NCBI GenBank assembly: GCA_015698045.1
Contig: BLAL01000283.1
Coordinates: 124,001 to 188,000 of the forward strand
Direction: 5' to 3'
From: Rhizophagus clarus
Taxonomy: Eukaryota > Glomeromycota > Glomeromycetes > Glomerales > Glomeraceae
Length of the DNA: 64,000 nucleotides
Shown here: in pieces, positions 1 to 8,553 of the stretch
Layout: each line of letters starts with the position of its first letter
Numbering within the stretch: the stretch's first letter is position 1
Notes under the pieces: generated by a model
The model's input: the letters and a program-made list of their open reading frames with translations, nothing else
What the model was told of the DNA's origin: nothing
Database searches by the model: none
Program-made: the position numbers and the translations under genes

Positions 1-99
1 AGGAGAGAATGTGTAGAATAGGCCAAAATAATCCTGCAAATCTTTCACTTTTTAGACAGTTTTTGATAATTTTTGCCATAATGATATTTTCTGTTTTAG
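1..99. other. AT-rich non-coding sequence
   Basis: No open frame with codon structure or recognisable motif is visible; this is the flank of the MITE that begins at the TA at 100-101. Confidence 0.5.
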
Positions 100-101
100 T
101 A

Positions 102-602
102 CAGTCAAACTTCGATGTACCGATGCTTCCGGTTTTGGGAAAAAGTATCGGTACATTGAAATATCGGTACATACTGTATATGTAATTAGTAGATTATAAT
201 GCAGGCCAAAATCTAACTCTGGCTCGCACTATGCTTAATTCTGAGTCCAAAATTTTCAAAATTTCCTGAATATATTATGTATAACGGGAGTATGATTATA
301 GAAAAAAAATCTAATTCCGGACATAATTAAGAACGATGCCCAGTTACAATTTTTAACTCAGGCCAAACTTATAGTGCCGGCCAGAATTAGCACTAGTGTA
401 ACCAAAATTATCGGTACATCTTAATATACTGTACATTACTATAAAGGGACAAGGAGGTAGTATCGGTATATGTTACATCGCGAAATTATATATAATATCG
501 GTATAATGAAATTTTTTTATTAGTGATGAAACGGGACAACAAAAATCTATCGGTAAAAGCAATTATCGGTATATAGAGTATCGGTACATCGAAGTTTGAC
601 TG
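102..602. mobile_element. MITE with Tc1/mariner-type ends
   Basis: About 500 bp bounded by inverted ends of about 25 bp: the left end reads CAGTCAAACTTCGATGTACC and the right end is its reverse complement. A TA dinucleotide flanks both sides (100-101 and 603-604), as expected for the Tc1/mariner/pogo group. The interior repeats the subterminal motif ATCGGTACAT or ATCGGTATA several times (around 148, 165, 410, 470, 500, 565). No transposase frame is present, so it would depend on a transposase supplied elsewhere. Confidence 0.75.
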
Positions 603-604
603 TA

Positions 605-1904
605 ATTGACTGACACTATCATAATTCCGGCCCTGAAAAAATGTGTACAGCTATTAGTAAATTTTTTTTGGCTGGACCTTACATATTTTAATATTTTTCG
701 GGGTCCTGTATTTATTATAATAATTGGTATTTTTTTTTTACCATTTATTAATATAATACTTCACAACATTAATAATGATACTTTCGCAAAAAGTTGGAAT
801 AATATATAATATCGGGACAATGAATGTCGGTATAATGATATCGTGAATTCGGGATAATGAGTGTCAGGATAATGAGTGTCGGCACCTCGTTTTCACATAT
901 CTCAACTTTACTTGTACATGTATACACTTCATGTCATAGTTTAGTCTTAATGTTTGCTAGTTTAATTTTAATGATCTTTCGGGCATAATAAAGCTTCAGA
1001 ATTATGAAATTTGGGTATTATGATTTGTCGGGATTTCGAATGTCAGGCATGTATTATAACGGGATTCTGACCGTCGGGATTTCGTAGTAGATCCATATCA
1101 CATATGTGAAAAAATATTTCCTTAAAAAATTACACTAATAAAAATATTAATAATAAAGCTTCTTGATAACCTGGATTATAAAAATAATATTTATAAGTCA
1201 TGTATAGTGATTTTTGATAAATATGAAATCTTTTTCATAGATAACGATAAAATTGAAAGTAAAATTTTATTAGTAGTCTGTGGAGGATCACAGTATATGA
1301 TTCCTTAATAAAATGTGCGTATTTACATAGCAGTTATGTATCAGTTTTCTAAATGATATTGATCATCATCAGCTGATCAGCAACTGCCAATCTTTTATAA
1401 ATGCTTTAATTTCATTTTTTATGACTAATCTATAATTATTTGGCTGTTCATGACTTTAAATTAACCAATAAAAAATGCAGGATATAATCATGTGAACAAA
1501 TTTGCGAGTCAAATGTAATAAGAATTTAATGAATTATCTTTTTTTTTTAATTTTGTACAGTAATGTAATCCCTTTCGTCTTTTTAATTGAGAAACACGAA
1601 CGAACCGTTTACATTATTTTCTTATAATATATGTAATTTTGGAGTAATAAAATTATCAATAGAAATGATTGAGCATTTCATTTACCAAATGATAATCGGG
1701 TCATATTCTATGGTAATATGTTGATGCTGACAATCTTTTTTTTTTCATTAATAGAACATTCCTGAAAATATCCACATTTTCATTATCAAGTGGCATATAA
1801 AAAATAGAGTGTTCCTATAAAATTTCTAAGTAATTCTTTGCATTAGTATTTTCACTAATAATTACTAATAGATTAAATTCATTATTAATGTAAGCATCAC
1901 AACT
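605..1904. other. gene-free AT-rich stretch with short imperfect repeats
   Basis: No convincing coding frame. Around 800-1085 short phrases such as GGGATAATGAGTGTC and GTCGGGATTTCG recur imperfectly and may be a worn MITE. The rest shows nothing I can name. Confidence 0.5.
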
Positions 1905-2060
1905 ACGCTGGGGCTTCCTCGTTTAACTGTAGGTAAAAGAGGACCCAGAAATATACATATAGGGGTAGGGTCTACAGATGCGTCATCATTATAGTGAAGT
2001 TAAACGGAGTAAGGTTTTGACTTGCGTATAATTCAGGATTTTTTTGTCCATAGTTAGTTT
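1905..2060 (+). repeat. dispersed repeat, copy A
   Basis: The segment containing GAGGACCCAGAAATATACAT and a following GGGGTAGGG resembles, in opposite orientation, the segment near 18600-18760 (on minus: AGGACCCCAGAAATATATAT then GGGGTCAGG). Both lie near stretches containing TTGCGTA. This looks like one dispersed repeat family flanking the transposon cluster. No coding content. Confidence 0.45.
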
Positions 2061-2545
2061 ATTAAATTGCGTATTTTTTATCAAAATTTTTATACGTGAG
2101 TAATTCAGTTCGCATATATTTGGTCTAAATTTGGTCGATCATATACTATATATATCGTAGATTTTTTGCTTTTCATATCAATTAATTAGATCGATCAAAA
2201 ATAAGATGAGTTTTTTTGCTAATGTTGCTAATGTTGTTTTTTTAACTCAACAAAACTCTTCTATATTTCCATTCCCATTTTTTTTCTCATTTTCCTCCTC
2301 CTTTCCCTTTTACTCTTTCCCCTTTACCTTACTCTCCAGTTGTCAGGTCTTTTCCCTTTCGTCACTTTCCTCTCTATTGCTTTTCCCACAGCTCTCCTTT
2401 TCCCATAACTTTCCTTTTCTCCTGGCTTTTTCGTTTGGATACAAATTTCGGTAGGGACGAAGGAGAAAGTTTTTTTTAAATTTATTCTTTTAATGAAATG
2501 TTTATTAATATGTTTATATTTTATGTTTTTCTTTAGGCCGAGTCT
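2061..2545. other. gene-free stretch with pyrimidine-rich tract
   Basis: 2260-2450 is almost pure C/T on the plus strand. The open frame there is only a product of that composition (Phe/Ser/Pro/Leu). 2468-2537 resembles the intron-like units of the array that resumes at 17128, so that array was probably continuous before the insertions at 2549-17124. Confidence 0.5.
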
Positions 2546-2828
2546 TTGCCCTATAAAAAATAAGTGTCCGGATAATGTCCAGAAAATGTCTGGAAAAAAA
2601 TTCTAAAATATTGTCCAGAAATTCTGGACACTGTGTGTCCGGAAACTGTTCCGAAAACACTGCATTTTCGGGATATTAGGAATTTGTCCTGAAATTGTCC
2701 GGAAATGTATTTTCGTAAAATTTTGCCACAAAAGATGATCAATGGATAGATGATCATCATTATTCCTTAACCCAAAATTTTTATATCATAGATATATAGT
2801 ATTTTTGCCTGCTCTGCAATTTTAATTA

Positions 2829-2834
2829 GTACGA
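2829..2834. repeat. Polinton target-site duplication, left (GTACGA)
   Basis: GTACGA directly precedes the left terminal repeat and is repeated exactly at 16755-16760 after the right one. Six bp is the usual duplication size for Polinton/Maverick integration. Confidence 0.95.
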
Positions 2835-3522
2835 GTCGTCGATACCCGGCTACGCCAGGCGCTGGGCTGAAGCCCCAGTATACATCCACCCCTCCGGGTG
2901 AAAACCCTATCAGATCCCCTTCCAGTTAGGCTGGGCGCCTTACGGCGCCATCTCTAACAATACCATAGATAAATACCATTTCCCCTGGTACAAACTACTA
3001 TGTATACTCCTAGTACCAACTTAGTACCAATCATCATACCAACAAACATAACAAATAACCATCAAAATCACGAAATAAAGGCAAAATCATATACAACATC
3101 ACTCTGGTACGAATGGTCAAAGAGAATTTCAAAAAATTTTAAGAAAAAAACTCCAGACATCATACATATATACCTATATATACCCCTATACGTATAAAAA
3201 AAAAATAAAATATTTTGAAAAATTTCTCTGACCAGTGTACCAGATGACCAAAGTATCGATTTTACATTTCCAAAGCCTTCAGAACGTTAATTTTGCTAAA
3301 ATTCTGGTCCAAAAATTGGTCCAAATTGGTCATAGAAAAAAATTCGCTGTTTGTACCAAAATATTAGTACCACTTTTAGGTCAATGACCTTGGTCCAAAC
3401 TCTGATACATATCTCTTATACAGATCAGTCCTCATACTAGATACCCATACCAGTCATCAATCGGTTCGTACCTGGGTGTATCAACCCCCAAGAGACAAAT
3501 ATACTAAAAAAATCGTAATTAA
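2835..3522 (+). repeat. Polinton-1 left terminal inverted repeat
   Basis: 688 bp matching the reverse complement of 16066-16754 almost perfectly; the difference I see is one base in an A/T run (10 versus 11). The outer ~130 bp are GC-richer than the surroundings. The interior is crowded with GTACCA, TGGTAC and GGTCCA words. The inner edge ends with AAAAAAATCGTAATTAA. A 65-aa frame at 3000-3197 is mirrored in the other TIR and is not taken as a gene. Confidence 0.95.
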
Positions 3523-3833
3523 TCCTCTTTTGTCGCCTCCCTTAAATACCTCTTAATATAAGCCTGAACTTTGTCATCGGCATCCAAAATCTTAAGACCA
3601 AGTTTCTTAGCCTTCTTGTTTGTAGCCGTCTTCTTTCTCTTTTCCTTAGCATCTAAAACCTCTCTTTTACTATGTATTTTAACCTCCCAATTTTTACCAG
3701 TAAGGGTGTTCTTGTGCGTCCCACAGATAATACAATCACCATGAATTCGATATCGACCTTTATCAGTCATATCCTGAACTTCTGAAGAGGTTTCTGTCTT
3801 CTTTTTACACTTTGCACAATATATCTCTGTCAT
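3519..3833 (-). CDS. small zinc-binding DUF5679-like protein
   Basis: A 104-aa protein starting at the ATG at 3833 (the longer frame only extends through a TTG). The N-terminus reads MTEIYCAKCKKKTE, followed by a second Cys pair in IICGTHK. This CxKC...CxxCG layout matches the small DUF5679-type zinc proteins found in large DNA viruses, virophages and Polinton-like viruses, where their role is unknown. The C-terminal half is lysine-rich and helical. Its TAA stop (3519-3521) lies inside the left TIR. It is divergent from the integrase, with only 46 bp between the two start codons, which implies a shared bidirectional promoter. The second element carries an intact homologue at 54962-55276. The domain assignment is by motif recall. 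Confidence 0.8.
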   Translation of the reverse strand: MTEIYCAKCKKKTETSSEVQDMTDKGRYRIHGDCIICGTHKNTLTGKNWEVKIHSKREVLDAKEKRKKTATNKKAKKLGLKILDADDKVQAYIKRYLREATKED

Positions 3834-3879
3834 ATCCACAAATTTGAATTCTAGAAGTAAAACTTTAATTTTGAGCAAT
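3834..3879. promoter_or_regulatory. divergent promoter region between DUF5679-like gene and integrase
   Basis: The two ATGs at 3833 (minus) and 3880 (plus) are separated by 46 bp. The same spacing is kept in the second element (55277-55322). No TATA box can be pinned down, so the promoter assignment is by position only. Confidence 0.4.
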
Positions 3880-4977
3880 ATGACCCCTTTAGAGAGGTAT
3901 TACAAATTTTATAACCTATCAGGGGTACCAGCACGTCTTCTTAAAGACCAAGAGCATTATAACATCTATCGAAGACCTCTAAAGGAGAAAAGATCTGAGC
4001 GTCCAAAAGTAATCGTCTGGAAAGAAAATGCTACTCAGCAGTCTGATTTAGCAGAAATGCCTATAGATCCCAAAGGATACCATTATTTTCTCGTAGTAGT
4101 AGAAATATCTAGAAAACGAGTAGATGCGGAGCCTATCAAAAATAAGACAGCTAATAGTGTATTAAAAGCATTTATTAAAATATATGGACGTGGTCGTATC
4201 CAACCTCCTACCCATAGACTAGAAACTGATTCTGGTTCAGAATTTACCAATTCACAAATACGTGATTTTTTCCTTAATAGCATTGGAGTTATGATGAGAT
4301 TTGGAGAACCTGAACGTCATAAACAGCAATCATTTGCAGAGAGAGCAATTCAGGCTATAGAAAAACCGCTTTTCAGAAGAATGACAGCACAGGAACTAAA
4401 AACTGGTGTGACGTCAGTGGAATGGTCTGAAGATTTCCATGATATAGTAAGATTAGTAGATGAACAGTGGCAAAGAGACCCGCCTAAAATCCCAGAAGGT
4501 CCACCTAAAATTGATAAAAATACAGAACTACTACTAGAGGGTACACAAGTTCGAACCAAACTTCATGAACCTATATCAGTACTTGGAAAAAAATTACATG
4601 GTAAGTTCAGAATAGGCGACATTAAATGGGATCCAAAAGTTCGTATAATTAAGAAGCTTATCCTTTCACCTGAACAACCACCTACATATCTACTTGATGG
4701 ACCACATGGCAGGTTAGGAGTATCTAGATGTGCATATACTAGAAAAGAACTACAGGTTATTCCAGCTAATGAAAAACCCCCACCTGATTCGGTCATAAGA
4801 GGACGGCCAGAAAGATATGTACCTGAAAGGATTCTTAAGCATCGTACCAGAAAGGGTCAGCTCCAATACTTAGTCAAATGGGAACGCTATCCAGAAGACG
4901 AATCTACATGGGAGCCAGCTGATAGATTACAAGAAGACGTCCCCAATCTAGTACACATTTATAATAATACAAAATAG
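3880..4977 (+). CDS. retroviral-type (RVE) integrase with C-terminal chromodomain
   Basis: A 365-aa protein from the ATG at 3880 (MTPLERYYKFYN). It would catalyse strand transfer of the element ends into target DNA. The catalytic triad is visible: Asp56 in QQSDLAEMP, Asp117 in ETDSGSEF and Glu154 in SFAERAIQ, with 36 residues between the last two. The C-terminal ~50 residues are a chromodomain (ERILKHRTRKGQ..YLVKWERYPEDESTWEPADRL), which in chromoviruses and Polintons guides integration through histone marks. The N-terminal HHCC zinc finger is not obvious, so the protein is somewhat short at that end. The 6-bp duplication around the element fits this enzyme class. The copy in the second element is a pseudogene. 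Confidence 0.95.
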   Translation: MTPLERYYKFYNLSGVPARLLKDQEHYNIYRRPLKEKRSERPKVIVWKENATQQSDLAEMPIDPKGYHYFLVVVEISRKRVDAEPIKNKTANSVLKAFIKIYGRGRIQPPTHRLETDSGSEFTNSQIRDFFLNSIGVMMRFGEPERHKQQSFAERAIQAIEKPLFRRMTAQELKTGVTSVEWSEDFHDIVRLVDEQWQRDPPKIPEGPPKIDKNTELLLEGTQVRTKLHEPISVLGKKLHGKFRIGDIKWDPKVRIIKKLILSPEQPPTYLLDGPHGRLGVSRCAYTRKELQVIPANEKPPPDSVIRGRPERYVPERILKHRTRKGQLQYLVKWERYPEDESTWEPADRLQEDVPNLVHIYNNTK

Positions 4978-5088
4978 GTTATATTTTTTTTTCGAAAAAT
5001 CCTAAAATTGTAATTAAAGATAAGGGTATAATAAGTAAATCATATAATAAATATTCGAAATTAAACATATCCATTATATACTAAAAAA

Positions 5089-5703
5089 ATGTATACTGAC
5101 ATTGCTACATTCTTAGATGCAACCCCAGAGTGGGTAGAAAACTGGCTAAATACTCCAATCAAGGAAACTGGCCATAATGTTAATGCTACTTTCAAGAGAA
5201 CCGATATATTTCAGATACATGAAATTGCTCGTGTCATCATGTATCAACTTAACCAGCTTGCCGAAGAGGACTACTGGAAAGCTGTAATAGATTGTAAAAA
5301 TTGTGATGAGGAATTAGAACATGCTTTTAAAAAATATGTAGGTACGAATAAAGCTCTTACAGATAAACTATATAAAAAATTTAGGGATTTGGCCGATAAA
5401 AAAAGAAAAGCTTTTGCGTATCAGGTAGAAATAGAAACAATTATATTACAAGGTGGATTTGCATATAAAGATACAGAAAAGGATTATATAATTTATCATA
5501 TTAACATGCTAGCTGATAGGTTGGATCCTTATGCAATTCCAACATTCTATGGTCCAGATGAAGAATCATCTTGGCAACCAGATTACTGGGGAGATGGAGA
5601 TCCAGACGATCCTGCAAACTGGCAATCAGAGTACTCGGAAGACCCAAGTGATTCTGATGAAGATCCAGATTACCCTTATCTAGAATCCGTTGAATGGATC
5701 TAA
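5089..5703 (+). CDS. unknown acidic Polinton protein, 204 aa
   Basis: Starts at an ATG after an A-run, 112 bp downstream of the integrase and on the same strand, so it may share its transcript. I do not recognise the family. Residues 1-145 look helical (TPEWVENWL, FQIHEIARVIMYQL, EEDYWKAVIDC). The C-terminal ~60 residues are strongly acidic with several Trp/Tyr (WQPDYWGDGDPDDPANW, SEDPSDSDEDPDYP). The second element has an open homologue of 192 aa (57838-58416) with similar helices and an even better kept acidic tail, so the frame is under selection. The acidic tail could mimic nucleic acid or bind a basic partner; that is inference. Confidence 0.75.
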   Translation: MYTDIATFLDATPEWVENWLNTPIKETGHNVNATFKRTDIFQIHEIARVIMYQLNQLAEEDYWKAVIDCKNCDEELEHAFKKYVGTNKALTDKLYKKFRDLADKKRKAFAYQVEIETIILQGGFAYKDTEKDYIIYHINMLADRLDPYAIPTFYGPDEESSWQPDYWGDGDPDDPANWQSEYSEDPSDSDEDPDYPYLESVEWI

Positions 5704-5719
5704 TTTTATATATTTTTTT

Positions 5720-6340
5720 TTATGTCCTATTTGCATCTGGAATTATAGGAATAAAATAGTCTTTATCATTGCAGGTAAGGGCGATATGATTTCGAGATTC
5801 ATGAATATCATAATTATACCTTCTAAGACATGCTCGGCTCAAACCAATCTCTCTATGCTTATATCCTTTCAGGACTACAAGATCTTCTTTAATGATACAA
5901 CTACCACTCTGTGGTGGTGAAAGGTTTATCGATACATTTTTTACTATACCAAGTGTCTCACCACCCCCTGATGCACCAGTAATACTATGCTTTATAGATT
6001 TATCAACTTTTAGTTTTAGTTCGTGACATGCTTCTTCTTGGATAAAGGAAACATTAGCACAGGAATCCGCTAGACACTGAATATTCACCCCATTTACATT
6101 TCCATTTATAGCTAAAAGATCTTTAGTATTTTCCAATCGAGCGACATCAATATCCATAGCCATTGGACCCAAATACTCTTCCTGTACTGCTGGTTGTTCT
6201 TGAGGGGCGCTATCATAATTTTCTAATATTTTATAGACGATCTCCTGAATAATCTTTCTGATATCAGCAAGTTTTAGAAGATTTAAGAGCTCCGTTTTAG
6301 TAAAATTCGTTGATGGCTTAATAGCAGGGATTTTTACCAT
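5720..6340 (-). CDS. retropepsin-like aspartic protease, probably a -1 frameshift extension of Gag
   Basis: 206 aa from the first ATG (6340). The frame is open further upstream to the A9 run at 6423-6431, where it overlaps the end of Gag in the -1 frame. A helical segment (residues 10-45) precedes a retropepsin fold: VNGVNIQCLADSCANVSFI carries the catalytic Asp92, and HREIGLSR looks like the hydrophobic-G motif near the end. The usual D-[ST]-G-A is D-S-C-A here and also in the second copy, so it is not a random mutation. Retropepsins act as dimers to cleave Gag-type polyproteins. It converges on the 204-aa gene with 16 bp between stops. Alternatives are an independent start at 6340 or an inactive structural domain. 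Confidence 0.82.
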   Translation of the reverse strand: MVKIPAIKPSTNFTKTELLNLLKLADIRKIIQEIVYKILENYDSAPQEQPAVQEEYLGPMAMDIDVARLENTKDLLAINGNVNGVNIQCLADSCANVSFIQEEACHELKLKVDKSIKHSITGASGGGETLGIVKNVSINLSPPQSGSCIIKEDLVVLKGYKHREIGLSRACLRRYNYDIHESRNHIALTCNDKDYFIPIIPDANRT

Positions 6341-6407
6341 CTTAGTCGAATTAGATGCCGATTTTGTCGATTTAGATGGTGGTGATTTAGTTGCTGGTAG
6401 TTTACCT

Positions 6408-6440
6408 TTATTTGAAACTATCTTTTTTTTTGGACAAGCA
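6408..6440 (-). promoter_or_regulatory. candidate -1 ribosomal frameshift site (A AAA AAA) between Gag and protease
   Basis: On the minus strand the Gag frame reads CAA AAA AAA AGA TAG. This contains the heptamer A AAA AAA in the correct phase, two codons before the Gag stop (6418-6420). Slipping by -1 enters a frame with no stop up to the protease ATG at 6340. The second element has the same nine A residues, the same phase and the same stop (59145-59157). I did not identify a downstream pseudoknot. Confidence 0.6.
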
Positions 6441-7881
6441 TAATCTCTCCATTCTCACCTTGAACTAATTCTATAGGTACACCTCGAATAACATTGGAAG
6501 TATCCATAGGATCATCATGATCATCCAAGGAAAGTTCACGCATTGCCCTATTTAACTCTGCATCTTCACGTCTTTCTCTAGCTTTTGCGATTCTTTTAGC
6601 AATCTTACCAGCTAATCTTTGTTCTAATGTATTTCTAGGAGCAGGTCTACCTGGTACTGCATCAAATAACTGTTGTAAATGCCTATCATCAACCTCATCT
6701 TCATCAGGCGGATTAAAAGCTTCATCAGGAATATCATCCCAATCATCATGATATCGAGGCGTAGGCGTAGGCTTAGGTCTATAAACAGGCTTTACATCTC
6801 GAGCCTTAAGACTCTCCTGTAATTGGCGAATTTGGGATTGAAAACCTTCAGCCTGTTGTTGTAATAATCGACTCATTTCTCCTTGTGTAACTGCATGATG
6901 TTGGACTGGTTTTAATATAACTGGTTCCTGACCGACTGGTGGCAATTGCTCTGGAATAATTTGTCTATCCCTCTGATACTGTATATTTTCTCGTCTTTCT
7001 CTACCAAGACGTAATTCAGCCTTTCTTTTTTCAACTCGTTCAAGAAGACCTACCAATTCCTCTATATCCCGTTCAGCACCAATTCTTTCAGCCTCAATAG
7101 CACAATCATCATTCAGACCTCTTAGAAACTGATTAACTAAAACATCATTACCATAACCTAATAGCTCAGCACTTCTTCTAACTTTATCATAAAAATCTCG
7201 AACAGGCATATTTTCCTGAAAAAGGTTACCAAACCTTAACTGACGTCTGGCATTCTGCTGTGTAGGAAATTCATTACGCATTTTAATTAAAACATGACAA
7301 GGACGGGCTGGAATTACATACGGATGACCGGCACCAGCTCCACCAGGAATTATTGCACCAGCACCAGCACCAGCAACAGCACCAACAACATTGTGGTTAA
7401 GAGGGTCATTAGTAAATTCCATACCAGCACGATTTAACCAAATATTTCTATTCCCTTCTATGGCATAATCAGGCCAGACATCAGTGACTGGATTATTAAC
7501 ACCTGCAGGTGGTACTGCACCATTAGTCATATGAGCTTGTGCAGGAGAACCTGCAACCCATGTAGCTACTGGACAATTAACACCAGCATTACCAGCCATA
7601 CCCTTAAATGTGGCCTCATCTCCATGCAAATTACTAAGAAGAATATTTCTAAGTCTAACTCTCTTTCCTAGGATATTAGCATCATACCATCTGGAGGCCG
7701 GACCAGTTAAGCAAGCACGAAGTATACCCATAGCTTTCTCCCAACCCGCTGGATTACCAGCAACAGCCGATGGATCAATTCCAATACTATGAATATAACC
7801 TTTATATAACTCAAAAAATCTCTCAAGATCATCGTCATCATTTCCAGCAAAAACTGGCATTCCTATTGCAACGGTAGCCAT
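6418..7881 (-). CDS. Gag/capsid-like protein (Ty3/gypsy type)
   Basis: 487 aa. The N-terminal half has the retrotransposon Gag capsid pattern: MPVFAGNDDDDLERFFELYKG, then GILRACLTGPASRWYD near residues 53-68. After a Gly/Ala-rich insertion (about residues 90-195) comes RQLRFGNLFQENMPVRDFYDKVRRSAELLGY and LVNQFLRGLNDDC, the second capsid helix set. Residues ~270-400 are charged and coiled-coil-like, followed by an acidic linker. No CCHC knuckle is visible. In retroelements this protein forms the particle shell. Its ATG overlaps the end of the coiled-coil gene by 19 nt and its 3' end overlaps the protease frame. A Gag capsid is not part of the usual Polinton set. It could have been captured from an LTR retrotransposon. 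Confidence 0.85.
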   Translation of the reverse strand: MATVAIGMPVFAGNDDDDLERFFELYKGYIHSIGIDPSAVAGNPAGWEKAMGILRACLTGPASRWYDANILGKRVRLRNILLSNLHGDEATFKGMAGNAGVNCPVATWVAGSPAQAHMTNGAVPPAGVNNPVTDVWPDYAIEGNRNIWLNRAGMEFTNDPLNHNVVGAVAGAGAGAIIPGGAGAGHPYVIPARPCHVLIKMRNEFPTQQNARRQLRFGNLFQENMPVRDFYDKVRRSAELLGYGNDVLVNQFLRGLNDDCAIEAERIGAERDIEELVGLLERVEKRKAELRLGRERRENIQYQRDRQIIPEQLPPVGQEPVILKPVQHHAVTQGEMSRLLQQQAEGFQSQIRQLQESLKARDVKPVYRPKPTPTPRYHDDWDDIPDEAFNPPDEDEVDDRHLQQLFDAVPGRPAPRNTLEQRLAGKIAKRIAKARERREDAELNRAMRELSLDDHDDPMDTSNVIRGVPIELVQGENGEIMLVQKKR

Positions 7882-8513
7882 ATTACTGGGGGATTATCTG
7901 GAGGAGGATTGTTGACTATGGGATTTGCTTGTCTAATTCGAAACCACTGCGCTTGAATTCTAAGTACAGCCAGTTGTGCTTGCATTCTATCACGAATTCG
8001 TCCCAAGTTTCTAGATGTAAATCGTTCTATTGCAAGTTGATGTGTTAATCTATTATTTCTTTGTTGCAAAGTATCCCTAATTCTTCTTTGCCGTACTTGC
8101 TGATCTTGTAATTGATTAGCTTGATCACGATTTGCATTTACCAGATGATTTCTCTCATTTTGCAATCCGTTCCTCTCATTTTGATATGCAATAAGACGTT
8201 GTCTAATACCATGAATCTCACGTTCTCTAGCATTGGTCACTTCTTGCAAATACTTTAATAAGCCAGTCGCAGTATCAAGCTCTTCCCTAGTTTGTCTTGT
8301 TCTTTCTTCAACCTGTATACCATGAGCTATAATCAATCCAATAATATGCTTAATCTCATGATTAATATTTATAAGATTTGGTGTAACAGTCATTCGACCA
8401 TTTACCAGCAGGGCATCTGCGCCATTCTTAAGTGCATTAATTAGCTGATTAATATCCATTGCTACTAAATGTGCTGGAGGGACGCCTGTAGGATCAGTGG
8501 GAACATATGCCAT
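7863..8513 (-). CDS. coiled-coil protein upstream of Gag
   Basis: 216 aa from the ATG at 8513 (MAYVPTDPTG). The second copy starts at the same residue, whereas a longer frame upstream is not conserved. Residues ~70-195 form a long Arg/Gln/Asn-rich coiled coil (GLQNERNHLVNANRDQANQL, RQRRIRDTLQQRNNRLTHQL). The C-terminus is Pro-rich. Function is unknown. Its position directly before Gag, with a 19-nt overlap into the Gag ATG kept in both elements, suggests translational coupling and a role in the same particle, for instance scaffolding or genome binding. It diverges from the ATPase gene across a 40-bp promoter region. Confidence 0.75.
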   Translation of the reverse strand: MAYVPTDPTGVPPAHLVAMDINQLINALKNGADALLVNGRMTVTPNLININHEIKHIIGLIIAHGIQVEERTRQTREELDTATGLLKYLQEVTNAREREIHGIRQRLIAYQNERNGLQNERNHLVNANRDQANQLQDQQVRQRRIRDTLQQRNNRLTHQLAIERFTSRNLGRIRDRMQAQLAVLRIQAQWFRIRQANPIVNNPPPDNPPVIWLPLQ

Positions 8514-8553
8514 TTTGAATATACTATACACTATATACTATTAATTGCTTAAA
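8514..8553. promoter_or_regulatory. divergent promoter between coiled-coil gene and ATPase
   Basis: 40 bp of A/T-rich DNA with the repeated word ATACTATA/TATATACTA. The second element keeps the same arrangement (61205-61244). A similar TATATACTA lies just before the ATG at 5089. This may be an early/late-type A/T-rich promoter element of the transposon; inference from position and recurrence only. Confidence 0.45.

Noticed and set aside
2206-2454. 82-aa frame rich in Phe/Ser/Pro
   Set aside because: Lies in an almost pure pyrimidine tract; composition alone explains the open frame and no motif is present.
3000-3197. 65-aa frame, identical in both Polinton-1 TIRs (also 16392-16589)
   Set aside because: Identity follows from the inverted repeat; low-complexity Ile/Thr/Tyr translation, absent from the TIR of Polinton-2.
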